A stretch of DNA of 64,000 bases from assembly GCF_013267595.1 (NCBI RefSeq), contig NZ_CP054011.1, positions 1,068,147 through 1,132,146 of the forward strand. The letters run 5' to 3'. The notes under the pieces were generated by a model. It searched no databases, was not told the DNA's origin, and saw nothing but the letters and a program-made list of their open reading frames with translations. This stretch comes from Prevotella melaninogenica (GTDB lineage: Bacteria; Bacteroidota; Bacteroidia; Bacteroidales; Bacteroidaceae). This document shows positions 8,150-20,105 of the stretch, in pieces. The position numbers and the translations under genes were made by a program. How positions within the stretch are numbered: position 1 is the stretch's first letter; each line of letters starts with the position of its first letter.

Positions 8150-9067
8150 TTATTTCAGTCTGTGAATACGATAAGTTACCAATATCTCAATATTATTCTT
8201 TACCTCCTCGATGATATTCACCTTGATTTCCTGAGGAAGTCCGTCATCTGCAAGGAGGATATCATGATAGAACTCATAATTATACTGCGTAAAGCTATAC
8301 TTGATAATTGGCTGATAGCGTTCCTTATAGGTCTTCATGATGCCATACTCATTGACGAACTTCGTACGCTGGTCGTCAGCAGAGATATAGCGTGATATCT
8401 TCTTCAGTCCCGTCTATTCATCAGTGCTTAACTCTTGCGTAAGAGAAGTCTTAATAGGAGTTTGGTCAAAGAGGAAAGAATAAAAGGTTTGCTCGAACTT
8501 CTCATCTTCCAGCTTTCTCCCTAAAAGATACTTATCAAAGAAAACATCATAAAACAACTTACTTGAGAGTTCTGTTCTAAAAGTTGGTTCATCAACGAAC
8601 TGCTTGTCAATAAGGTCAGTAAACTTCACCACCTGCTTGCCTTCATCAGAGCCTTGCCCCATTGTAGAATTGATAGTATAGAACATCTCCGCACGGTATT
8701 CCTCCCATCGTTTCTTGATTTCTTCAAAGTTCACCACCCTGTTAATCTTACCAGTCATCGTGTCAACCGTAACCTCTGCACGACACTTGATACTATCAAT
8801 CTTATCCAATAACTCCAGAGCCGCCATCATGTTTTCTGGTCGTATCTTGACAAAACTCTCCGTCACTTCACCTTTAAACCTGTTGTTTTTCAGTTTGGAG
8901 TCATACTGCAAAGATATTTCACGCCGTGTATCAGAATGACTTGTTATCATTCCGTCTATACGGTTCAACACTTTCTGTTCACACCTGTATTTGACAGTCT
9001 TGTCAAACAAGTCTGCCTGTTCATTCAGATTACGCCATGGGCTACCTTCTTCTCCCCAATCTATCAT
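8150..9067 (-). pseudogene. Spike-associated protein of unknown function with internal TAG
   Basis: From ATG 9067 an open frame of 217 codons ends in TAG at 8414-8416 (QELSTDE, stop). The same frame then continues with TGLKKISRYISADDQRTKF for 88 more codons to 8150, 2 bp before the spike gene. Without the TAG it would be a 305-residue soluble protein rich in charged helices. I do not recognise the family. Its place, first in the operon directly before a PAAR-like spike, would suit an adaptor or chaperone for loading the effector, but that is only positional inference. A promoter lies 83 bp upstream. Confidence 0.7.
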
Positions 9068-9149
9068 ATCGGTTTATATAGAATTAGTAAATATTGTTAT
9101 AGAATTTGTAGGAAAAGAGGAAGAGGACTACAATCCTATTTGTCAAGTG

Positions 9150-9181
9150 CAAATATAAAGAAAAAGCATTAGAATAACAAA
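9150..9181 (-). promoter_or_regulatory. Bacteroidota-type promoter of the spike-toxin operon
   Basis: On the minus strand TTTG (9181-9178) is followed after 20 bases by TATATTTG (9157-9150), matching the TTTG-N19/20-TAnnTTTG consensus. It would start transcription about 75 bases before the ATG at 9067 and drive the adaptor-like gene, the spike and probably the immunity array. Confidence 0.6.
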
Positions 9182-9314
9182 TAAAAAGCCTGACAAAAGT
9201 TAGGTTCTTCCAAGGTATGGAGGGGTAAAGTCAGTGTTAGCAGTGAAAGCACTTAGATCTATTTACTCCTCCAAGAGAGAAGATCGGACTTCTTACTTTT
9301 GAGAAAGTTTTAAA

Positions 9315-9400
9315 TTTGCTGTCATTACTATCACTTATAGACACCACCTAACTCTTTCATTTACAGCAGTATTACACGAAATGTTAAATGTGACAGCAAA
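9315..9400 (+). repeat. ~87-bp TIR element, copy A
   Basis: Begins TTTGCTGTCA and ends TGACAGCAAA (10-bp perfect terminal inverted repeat), with the family's internal ACACGAAATGTTAAATG before the right end. Related copies are at 24704-24790, 37990-38077 (opposite orientation), 59370-59457 and 62535-62621. Confidence 0.8.
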
Positions 9401-9740
9401 ATGAATTTAAACTCGTAATAGTGTATTCAGCTTACTTTGTAGGCTTTATCACTCGTTGGTTCAGAAGAATATTAAAGCCAAATCAGTCATTAGACCACAA
9501 TGTTCAAACTTCATGTTTATGTGTTGTTTCCTAACATTTTGCCTGTCTTTCTAACTTGACGTAACCCAATACGCCTACGATACAAAAAACAGCAAATCTG
9601 TTCGACTGTAAAAAACAAAATCTGTTTAGGCACTAATGACCGACCGATATGGGTTTAACAAAACAAACTTACTGTCACAAAAATAATTTGAAGTCAACCA
9701 TCAATACGGATTCTTACAGTACGAAAAATCAACAAAAAAT

Positions 9741-9765
9741 GCCTTTGCAGGAGTTCTGCAAAGGC
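9741..9765 (-). terminator. Terminator of the beta-galactosidase gene
   Basis: Perfect 10-bp stem GCCTTTGCAG/CTGCAAAGGC with a 5-base loop. On the minus strand it is followed by a run of T (plus-strand A at 9733-9739). It lies 32 bp after the beta-galactosidase stop. Confidence 0.8.
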
Positions 9766-9796
9766 GTTCTTTATCTTATAGTTTGTGCCTATGAGC

Positions 9797-12976
<3,180 letters not shown>

Positions 12977-13085
12977 TTAGGTTTCTATCTTTAAGTTCCT
13001 CAACTCACAAAGAGTATATAAAAGGATAACACAACAAAATTAGCAAAAAAAACTGTAATTATCGACTTATGTCACGAAAAATATG

Positions 13086-13093
13086 TATATTTG
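13086..13093 (+). promoter_or_regulatory. -7 box before susC
   Basis: TATATTTG fits TAnnTTTG. The in-frame ATG at 13083 overlaps this box, which argues that translation starts at 13134 instead. No clear -33 TTTG is seen. Confidence 0.5.
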
Positions 13094-13133
13094 CTTAGAT
13101 AATCAGTATAAACAACATTTATTACATCCTGAT

Positions 13134-15869
13134 ATGGCCAGACAACACTTCCTAACCCATTCACTTGTTTGCTGCCTTTTACTAATTGGCTCTACAGATA
13201 TTGCAAATGCGCAAAGAAGACCTAAAGCCATTACTACAAAACAAAAGCAGCCGTTATTCCTCATGAGTGACACCCTACCTATCATCGGTTCAATGGCAAA
13301 GGTAGGTGAGAAACAGATGAATAAAGGTTTGGTAAACTCTGCAATTAATGCGCTTTCCGGACAAGCTGTTGGTGTAAATGTCGTTACGAATGGGCAGGAT
13401 CGTATGGCAATGCTGACCAGTGTGCGTGTTCGTGGCACAACATCGCTTACTGGTGGTAATGACCCTCTGGTCCTTATAGATGGTGTTTCATCTGATTTAT
13501 CTACCCTATCCACCATTTATCCTGCTGATATCGAAAGATTTACAATCCTCAAGAATGCTTCAGAAACGTCTAAGTATGGTTCACGAGGAGCATCGGGTGT
13601 TATCGAAGTAAAGACAAAGCGAGGCAATGGTAGTAAGTTCCAGATCTACTATGACGGAACTGCTGGATTCGACGTTGTATACAAACGACTTCGAATGCTC
13701 AATGCTACGGAGTATGTTAGTGCTGCAAAAGCATTGGGATTAGACTATGTTGACAAAGGTTATGACACTAACTTTCAGAAAGAAATCGTACGAACAGGTT
13801 TCGTAAACTCACACCACGTGGCTTTTAGTGGAGGCAGCGAGAAGTCTAACTATCGTGCCTCATTAGGCTATGTGCGCGGTCAAACGGTTATTAAAAACAA
13901 GGATTACAATAACTTCGTGGCTAAGTTAGACATCTCACAGCTTGCCTTTGACGAGAGACTAAAGATAGACTTTGGTGCCTTCGGTTCATCTCAACAAGAT
14001 GAAAAAATATTTGATATTCAAGCACTTTCCTACTCTACTGCTGCGATGAATCCAACACTCCCATTCCACAAAACAGGAAACGGATGGCAGAGGAATGGCA
14101 ACGCATCACAAATAGGACCGACAGAACCACTGCTGTTTGAGCGTAACGATGAAAAGAATCTTACGTTCAATTCACATCTGCAGTTGTCCTTACAGCTAAC
14201 ACATAACCTTCAGTTAGCAGCCTTAGGTTCCTATTCTTACACCTCAACGGAGAACGGACGATTTGCTCCGACATGGGTATGGGCACAAGGATTAGCATAT
14301 AGAGGAGAACGAAAGACCGAGGATATGTTAGGTAACATCTCTCTTGATTGGAAACATCATTGGGGGGCTAACAATCTATCTGCCACCATTCTTGCTGAAT
14401 ATCAGAAGAAGAAGATAGCAGCTTTTTGGACACAAGTAAAGGGATTAACCAACAATTACTTTGGTTATGACAATCTTGGGGCTGCTTCTGACCGTCCTTA
14501 TGGAGGAACTGGCAGTAGTTATGCCGACCCAAGTCTTGCCTCTTTTATGGGTACACTTACCTACACACTGCTCGACCGATACACACTTAATCTGACAACA
14601 CGTGTAGATGGTTCGTCAATGGTTGGCAAAGACCATACGTGGGGTATCTTCCCTTCTATCTCAGCAACCTGGGATATGAAGAAAGAAAGTTTCCTACGCA
14701 ACAATAAGAGCATTAGTCTTATGAACCTTCGAACTGGTTATGGTCGGTCTGGAAACCTTGGTGGAATCAGTTCTTATTTGACCTTAAGGCAATATATCCC
14801 TGTAGGTTTAATCTCGTACAATGGTACACCAACAGTCACTATGGGTACCTTACGCAATAGTAACCCTGACCTACGTTGGGAAACGCGCAGCACCTTTAAT
14901 ATTGGTACTGACCTTGGATTGTTCAACAATCGTCTGCTCCTTACAGCAGAGTATTACTATTCCAAGACTACCGATATGCTTTACGAATATGACGTACCTG
15001 TACCAACTTTCGCCTTCGACAAGCTATTGGCAAACATCGGTTCTATGTCTAACAGTGGTTTTGAGTTGGGTATTGGCGTCGTTCCTATATCAAAGAAAGA
15101 CATGGAACTCAATGTCAATGTCAATATGGCATGGCAAAAGAACAAACTCCTTTCTCTCAATGGTAAACATAATGGAAGGCAGATGACAGCATCAGACATA
15201 ACGCCAATTGGCGGTATGAATGGCGCAGGTTTCCATGGTGGATATAATGATATTATCTATCAGATTGTAGGTCAACCTTTAGGTGTTTTCTATCTTCCTC
15301 ACTGCAAAGGAATCGTAGACAACGGACATGGACACAATAAATACGACATTGCTGATTTGAACAATGACAATGTAATCGACCTCAGCGACCATGGCGACCG
15401 ATATATCGCAGGACAAGCAACACCTAAGATGACCTTGGGTTCTAACATAAGTTTCAGATACAAAGCATTCGACATTTCCTTACAGATGAATGGTGCTTTC
15501 GGACATAAGATATTTAACGGAACAACTCTTTCTTTCCTGAACATGTCAAACTTCCCAGACTATAATGTCCTTGCAGAAGCTCCTACACGGAATATCGTTG
15601 ACCAGAATGTGACAGATTATTGGTTGGAAAAAGGCGATTATCTAAACTTTGATTATCTTACGATAGGTTGGAATACGCCGGTTAAAAACAAATATATCAA
15701 ATCACTACGTATGTCTTTTAGCATCAATAACCTTGCAACAATAACAAGTTATAGTGGCTTAACACCGATTATTAATAGTTATGTAGTAGATAACACCTTA
15801 GGTATTGATGACAAACGTACCTATCCTCCTTATCGCACTTACTCTATCGGTGTGAGTATTAAGTTCTAA
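13134..15869 (+). CDS. SusC/RagA-type TonB-linked outer-membrane receptor
   Basis: About 911 residues from the chosen start MARQHFLTHSLVCC, which gives a signal peptide ending near ANAQ; the upstream ATG lies in the promoter box. The plug domain follows at once (SGQAVGVNVVTNGQD, VRVRGTTSLTGGNDPLVLID, YGSRGASGVIEVKTKRG), then a beta-barrel ending in a C-terminal Phe (YSIGVSIKF). The N-terminal carboxypeptidase-like domain common in SusC proteins is absent. It pairs with the SusD protein 32 bp downstream and should import an oligosaccharide across the outer membrane, probably one processed by the divergent beta-galactosidase. Confidence 0.92.
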   Translation: MARQHFLTHSLVCCLLLIGSTDIANAQRRPKAITTKQKQPLFLMSDTLPIIGSMAKVGEKQMNKGLVNSAINALSGQAVGVNVVTNGQDRMAMLTSVRVRGTTSLTGGNDPLVLIDGVSSDLSTLSTIYPADIERFTILKNASETSKYGSRGASGVIEVKTKRGNGSKFQIYYDGTAGFDVVYKRLRMLNATEYVSAAKALGLDYVDKGYDTNFQKEIVRTGFVNSHHVAFSGGSEKSNYRASLGYVRGQTVIKNKDYNNFVAKLDISQLAFDERLKIDFGAFGSSQQDEKIFDIQALSYSTAAMNPTLPFHKTGNGWQRNGNASQIGPTEPLLFERNDEKNLTFNSHLQLSLQLTHNLQLAALGSYSYTSTENGRFAPTWVWAQGLAYRGERKTEDMLGNISLDWKHHWGANNLSATILAEYQKKKIAAFWTQVKGLTNNYFGYDNLGAASDRPYGGTGSSYADPSLASFMGTLTYTLLDRYTLNLTTRVDGSSMVGKDHTWGIFPSISATWDMKKESFLRNNKSISLMNLRTGYGRSGNLGGISSYLTLRQYIPVGLISYNGTPTVTMGTLRNSNPDLRWETRSTFNIGTDLGLFNNRLLLTAEYYYSKTTDMLYEYDVPVPTFAFDKLLANIGSMSNSGFELGIGVVPISKKDMELNVNVNMAWQKNKLLSLNGKHNGRQMTASDITPIGGMNGAGFHGGYNDIIYQIVGQPLGVFYLPHCKGIVDNGHGHNKYDIADLNNDNVIDLSDHGDRYIAGQATPKMTLGSNISFRYKAFDISLQMNGAFGHKIFNGTTLSFLNMSNFPDYNVLAEAPTRNIVDQNVTDYWLEKGDYLNFDYLTIGWNTPVKNKYIKSLRMSFSINNLATITSYSGLTPIINSYVVDNTLGIDDKRTYPPYRTYSIGVSIKF

Positions 15870-15901
15870 GTAATTTAACACAACATAAACAACTGTCAAG
15901 T

Positions 15902-17521
15902 ATGAAATACTTACTTCGCCCACTCTTTTTTCTAACTATCCTCACATTAACAGGTTGTCTGGACGAGAATAGTAAAGACAGCCTCGATGAACAACATACC
16001 TACACGACAGAAAGAGATGTATATGTCAATGCTGTCGCTACTTTGTATAACTACATAGGAAGTGATAAAGACAGTGAGGGTCTACAAGGTACTTATCGTG
16101 GTGTATATGATTATAATACGTTTACAACCGATGAAGCAATCATACCTGTCCGTGGTGGAGACTGGTATGATGGAGGCTTTTGGGCTGATTTATATACACA
16201 TAACTGGGCAGAAGACAGCAAACCTCTCTACGATACATGGAAGTATCTCTATAAAGTAATTGTATTCAGTAATGATGCACTTACAACTATCGACAAACAT
16301 AAACAACTACTTACAGATGAGCAGTACAAGGCTTATAGGGCTGAGGTTAGGGCTATCCGTGTCTTATACTACTATTACCTTATGGATATGTTTGGAAATA
16401 TACCATTAGTAACTACGGCTGGCGAAAGTACTGAAAACGTAGAACAAGCAAGTCGCCCTGAGATATATCGGTTTATTGTAAAAGAACTACAAGAAGTCAC
16501 CCCACTGCTTCCTACAGGTCATAGTAACCTTCTTGGCAAGAACTATGGACGTGTCACACGTTCTGTAGCCAACTTCCTTCTTGCTAAGTTAATGCTGAAT
16601 GGTGAGGTTTATTCTGATGCTGATTGGACAGATAATCAACAACCTAATGGTAAGCAAACCTACTTTACCATCAATGGTCAGCAGATGAATATATGGCAAG
16701 CCTGCAAATATTACTGCGATAAGGTGACTGCTGATGGCTTTACCTTAGCAGATGATTATCTCAGCAACTTCTCTGTTAACAACGAGAATTCACCAGAGAA
16801 TATCTTTACTATCCCGCTCGACAAACACCTTTACAAGAGCCAATTCCAGTATCTCTTCCGCTCTCGTCACTACTCACATGGCGGTGCCTTCGGTACAAGC
16901 TCTGAAAATGGAGCCTGCGCAACTATTTCAATAGTGAAGACTTTCGGCTATGGTACTAAAAATGTTGACAAGCGATATGCTTATAACCTCTACTCTGACA
17001 CTGTTCGGGTAGATGGAAATATCATATATTTAGAGAATGGCAAACCACTTGTTTATATGCCACTTGCTGTAGAGTTAAATCTCACCAACAGCCCATATAT
17101 CAAGACGGCAGGGGCAAGAATGGCTAAATATGAGGTGGACCGCAACGCCTTTAACGATGGTAAAAGTCCTGACAATGACATTGTTCTCTTCCGTTATGCC
17201 GATGTATTGCTAATGAAGGCTGAAGCTGCAGTACGCAACGGAGAGAATGGTAATACTGAACTGAACCTCATTCGCAGCCGCAGTGGTATGGGAAATAGAA
17301 CTGCTACATTAGATAACATTCTTGCTGAACGCCTGATGGAACTAATGTGGGAGGGCTGGCGTCGTAATGATCTCATCCGTTTCAATCGTTTCCATCAGTC
17401 CTACGACCTTCGCACTGCACCCGAAACAGAAGCCGACCGTCATACTATCGTCTTCCCTATCCCATCACGTGCATTAGACCTCAACGAAAAACTGAAACAG
17501 AATAAAGGTTATAAACGCTAA
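15902..17521 (+). CDS. SusD/RagB-type glycan-binding lipoprotein
   Basis: A 539-residue lipoprotein: signal peptide with lipobox LTGC (Cys 19) followed by acidic residues (LDENSKDS), as in surface-exposed Bacteroidota lipoproteins. The N-terminal helical TPR-like part (YVNAVATLYNY, EVRAIRVLYYYYLMDMFGN) and the C-terminal RSRSGMGN and LMWEGWRRNDLIRF motifs are characteristic of SusD/RagB. It lies 32 bp after susC and should form the lid of the SusCD importer. Confidence 0.93.
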   Translation: MKYLLRPLFFLTILTLTGCLDENSKDSLDEQHTYTTERDVYVNAVATLYNYIGSDKDSEGLQGTYRGVYDYNTFTTDEAIIPVRGGDWYDGGFWADLYTHNWAEDSKPLYDTWKYLYKVIVFSNDALTTIDKHKQLLTDEQYKAYRAEVRAIRVLYYYYLMDMFGNIPLVTTAGESTENVEQASRPEIYRFIVKELQEVTPLLPTGHSNLLGKNYGRVTRSVANFLLAKLMLNGEVYSDADWTDNQQPNGKQTYFTINGQQMNIWQACKYYCDKVTADGFTLADDYLSNFSVNNENSPENIFTIPLDKHLYKSQFQYLFRSRHYSHGGAFGTSSENGACATISIVKTFGYGTKNVDKRYAYNLYSDTVRVDGNIIYLENGKPLVYMPLAVELNLTNSPYIKTAGARMAKYEVDRNAFNDGKSPDNDIVLFRYADVLLMKAEAAVRNGENGNTELNLIRSRSGMGNRTATLDNILAERLMELMWEGWRRNDLIRFNRFHQSYDLRTAPETEADRHTIVFPIPSRALDLNEKLKQNKGYKR

Positions 17522-17659
17522 ATAAAACCTCTGGCAGCTCCATGCCTCTGTGTGAGGTTCAATACTGCAAGATTAAGAAATATATTGACAAAATATTCGA
17601 GGAAAAGGTAGAGAAATGCCTTAAAAGCGAGTTGTTTCCTCACCTTCGTAAGTTACTTG

Positions 17660-17800
17660 TTATCAATTAGTTGTAAAAAGAGATTTTAAAAGGTGCTTAA
17701 TAAGGTTCCAAAAGGGCGTTAGTAAGACCTCAAAAGGGCACCTTTTGCAAGCCAATTGGGCGTTAATTGCAAGCCATTTGGTGGTCTTTACAAAATCGAT
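17660..17800 (+). repeat. 200-bp intergenic repeat family, partial copy 2
   Basis: Shares AAAAGGTGCTTAATAAGG, CAAAAGGGCGTTAGTAAG and GGGCACCTTTTGCAAGCC with the copies at 1481-1680 and 62165-62364, but its flanks diverge. It lies 140 bp after the susD stop. The AAAAGGTGC and GCACCTTTT segments can pair. Confidence 0.75.
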
Positions 17801-17878
17801 ATATGAAAAATCCGAACAAATATAGAGAAGTTTGGAGTGATAAGGTTTGCATTTTACGCTTAGAACCTTAAGAAATAT

Positions 17879-17930
17879 CACACAGCGAGACTCTAAGTTT
17901 GTAGCAAGAAACTTAGAGTTGCTCTGTGTG
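17879..17930. terminator. Long hairpin after susD region
   Basis: Arms 17879-17900 and 17909-17930 pair over about 20 positions with one or two interruptions (CTCTAAGTTT/AAACTTAGAG inside, CACACAG/CTGTGTG outside), followed by TCTTATT. It may terminate susCD transcription or be a processed RNA element. Confidence 0.55.
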
Positions 17931-18059
17931 TCTTATTATATAATAGATTTAAACTATCACTTCGTAATTTGGAAGAATCAATAAACTAAAGGGTTTCATC
18001 CTACCCTACAAAGATAAGCATTTTTCATGATTTTCAGACGAAAGGTTCTAAAAGATAAA

Positions 18060-18097
18060 GAAAGCAGGGATAGACGAAGCCGCCTACCCCTGCTTTC
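18060..18097. terminator. Hairpin between susD and the C1 peptidase
   Basis: GAAAGCAGGG/CCCTGCTTTC, a 10-bp stem with an 18-base loop that itself resembles the arm of the hairpin at 757-789. It lies between convergent genes and could act on either strand. Confidence 0.5.
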
Positions 18098-18201
18098 TTC
18101 TCATATGGCTTGCATAGCTAATATAGCATTCCAAGGTTTCCTATAAAACATAAAGTCAGTATTTATCTAAGAAATCTATCGCCACCAGCCTATCTTTTCC
18201 T

Positions 18202-18218
18202 CCCCTCCTTTGGAGGGG
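18202..18218 (-). terminator. Short G+C-rich hairpin after the C1 peptidase gene
   Basis: CCCCTCC/GGAGGGG with a 3-base loop, 10 bp after the stop of the minus-strand peptidase gene, followed on that strand by AGGAAAAG rather than a T run. It is a plausible but atypical terminator. Confidence 0.45.
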
Positions 18219-18227
18219 TCGGGGGCT

Positions 18228-19631
18228 TTACATATCCTCTTGGAACAATGGGTCCTCAGGAACAACCATAATTGGCTTCTGCTGAGCAGCCTTCATGATA
18301 TTCTCTGGTACGTACTTATTATCAACAACCAGACGGAAGGTGTATTCATTGAACCAAGGATTACTCATAATCAAGTAACCATTCTGACCATAAGAGGCAC
18401 TCCAAGAGTTCTCTACCTTCCATTTCTTTGGCTGACCATTCTCATCTAAGTCTACTGCTGTAAGTGTCATCGCATGGGTTGAACCACTGTCAAAGGTTGC
18501 AATACGCTCAGCCTTGTTCATTGGGAAGGTTGTTCCAAAAAGTGTTGCATAGTCATAGTTGTCCAAGTCAAGATAACCACGCTTACGGTCGAGCTGCTTA
18601 CCAACATCATAACTGGTGTACATCTTCGTTGAATCTTTCAGTGAAGCAATAGCCATCTTCGCAATATCTTCCATTGGAAGGTTCACATACTTCCAGTTAT
18701 GACCATCGTAGGTATGACGGTCATATTCTATCTCGTAAGTCTTATAGTAAGGACGACGAGGGTCGTTCATTGCCATAATAAAGGTTCCATTGAGTGGACC
18801 TCCCACCGTCTCCTTATAGAATTCCTGTGGTGTATAGGTCTTAGCCTTACCAATCTGCTTACCATTCTTATCCTTGAAAGCAAAGGTGAACGTCTTCACT
18901 GGCTCACCCAAAGAAAGTGAGAGTATATGATAGATATTACCCAACATCTCTGTCTTGCGTGCCTTGATAGCTGCCTTTGACTTCTTGTCAGCTACCATCT
19001 TACGCAGTTCCAGACCATACTCACGTAGTTTTGATGACACAATCCTTGCCATGCGAGAGGTATTTTCAGCTGAATAGGTTTCTTGCATAGCTTCCATTGG
19101 TACAACACCATACTTCTCAACCAAGTCAGATACACCGCAGAACGTACCACCATCACTGATAGGATTCTTAAAGAAGAACTGCACACGTGGGTCGTCTAAT
19201 GACTTACCAGCATTGTCTATCACACCTTGCAGCATCAAGTTTGCTTTCTCTAATTGGTCATAGAAAGAGAGATAAACGTGAGAATATTCCACTCTCAATG
19301 TATCCTTATGGCGACGTGCAAAGTTAGCACGCAAAACATTCAGTCCAGTAAAGAGCCAGCAACGACCTGAACTTTTCTGATCTTGGATATTCTGTTTCGG
19401 TGTCTCCACGCTGAAGTAGGTATCTACAGGACCAGAATTACGGAAGTTACGAGCAAGATCATCAATAGAATTTGTGGCGATTGCATTCGATAAAGCACGG
19501 TCAGATGTTGTCAATCCAGACTTCTGAATCTGCTGCAACATCTGTGTATCAATACTACCATCTTTCGTCTGTGCCTGAAGTGTAAGCACACAACTTAGCA
19601 AGCCACAGGCTATAAACATATTCTTTCTCAT
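18228..19631 (-). CDS. Exported C1-family peptidase (bleomycin hydrolase/PepC type)
   Basis: A 467-residue papain-fold aminopeptidase of the C1B (BlmH/PepC) group. The catalytic triad is visible: Cys in QKSSGRCWLF, His in GSTHAMTLTAV and Asn in KVENSWSASYG. Unlike cytoplasmic PepC it begins with a signal peptide (MRKNMFIACGLLSCVLTLQA), as Bacteroidota versions often do, so it likely acts in the periplasm on peptides. It has its own TATCTTTG box upstream and convergent terminators downstream. Confidence 0.92.
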   Translation of the reverse strand: MRKNMFIACGLLSCVLTLQAQTKDGSIDTQMLQQIQKSGLTTSDRALSNAIATNSIDDLARNFRNSGPVDTYFSVETPKQNIQDQKSSGRCWLFTGLNVLRANFARRHKDTLRVEYSHVYLSFYDQLEKANLMLQGVIDNAGKSLDDPRVQFFFKNPISDGGTFCGVSDLVEKYGVVPMEAMQETYSAENTSRMARIVSSKLREYGLELRKMVADKKSKAAIKARKTEMLGNIYHILSLSLGEPVKTFTFAFKDKNGKQIGKAKTYTPQEFYKETVGGPLNGTFIMAMNDPRRPYYKTYEIEYDRHTYDGHNWKYVNLPMEDIAKMAIASLKDSTKMYTSYDVGKQLDRKRGYLDLDNYDYATLFGTTFPMNKAERIATFDSGSTHAMTLTAVDLDENGQPKKWKVENSWSASYGQNGYLIMSNPWFNEYTFRLVVDNKYVPENIMKAAQQKPIMVVPEDPLFQEDM

Positions 19632-19681
19632 TGTTTTTTTAATAATATTAAGGTAAAGGGTTATTAAAAACTTATTTTCTA

Positions 19682-19689
19682 CAAAGATA
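19682..19689 (-). promoter_or_regulatory. -7 box of the C1 peptidase gene
   Basis: TATCTTTG on the minus strand, about 50 bp before the ATG at 19631, matching TAnnTTTG. The -33 element is not obvious. Confidence 0.5.
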
Positions 19690-19775
19690 CTATTTATTTC
19701 CCATTGTTGTTGTAATAATGTGTAAAAATCAACATTGATATTGATAAATTCTACTTAAAAGGGAAAAGGTATCAA

Positions 19776-19841
19776 TTTCTTTTTATGATGAAACAGAATT
19801 ATCGTCATGAACAAAAAGAATTATTTGCATGAAAAGAATTC
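19776..19841. repeat. Three tandem 22-bp imperfect units
   Basis: Three contiguous units of exactly 22 bp: 19776-19797, 19798-19819 and 19820-19841. The last two are ATTATCGTCATGAACAAAAA(GA) and ATTATTTGCATGAAAAGAAT(TC). Each centres on an ATGA core with T-rich left and A-rich right halves, so it is near-palindromic. A related four-unit array lies at 28142-28229. The region 19632-20105 otherwise holds only the promoter of the peptidase gene. Confidence 0.6.
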
Positions 19842-20105
19842 GAGAATAAGGGTAAATCGCGAAGTCGAAAAGGGTTAAATAGTAGAATATAACCCTACTT
19901 TATCTCCTTCACTCGGCATTCTTTTGTTCGTAAGTTTTCCTTGAATAAAAACCTGTACATGACAAAGAAGGCTTCCTATCCTATTACTTTGACCAAGCTT
20001 TCAGGCATTTTCTATGTAAAACATTTGCGTATATTGTTTTTTTTTACGAATATTGCATACGCAAATTAGCGGCTGATAAAAGTCGCATAAACTAAAAACA
20101 AATCT

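Larger units (their letters stand above)
9068..9796. other. 729-bp intergenic region
   Basis: Non-coding space between the toxin operon start and the beta-galactosidase end. It holds the toxin-operon promoter (9150-9181), one ~87-bp TIR repeat (9315-9400) and the beta-galactosidase terminator (9741-9765). I see nothing else supportable; the short frames here lack family features. Confidence 0.6.

Noticed and set aside
13083..13133. Upstream ATG as susC start
   Set aside because: The ATG overlaps the TATATTTG promoter box, and starting at 13134 gives a normal signal peptide.
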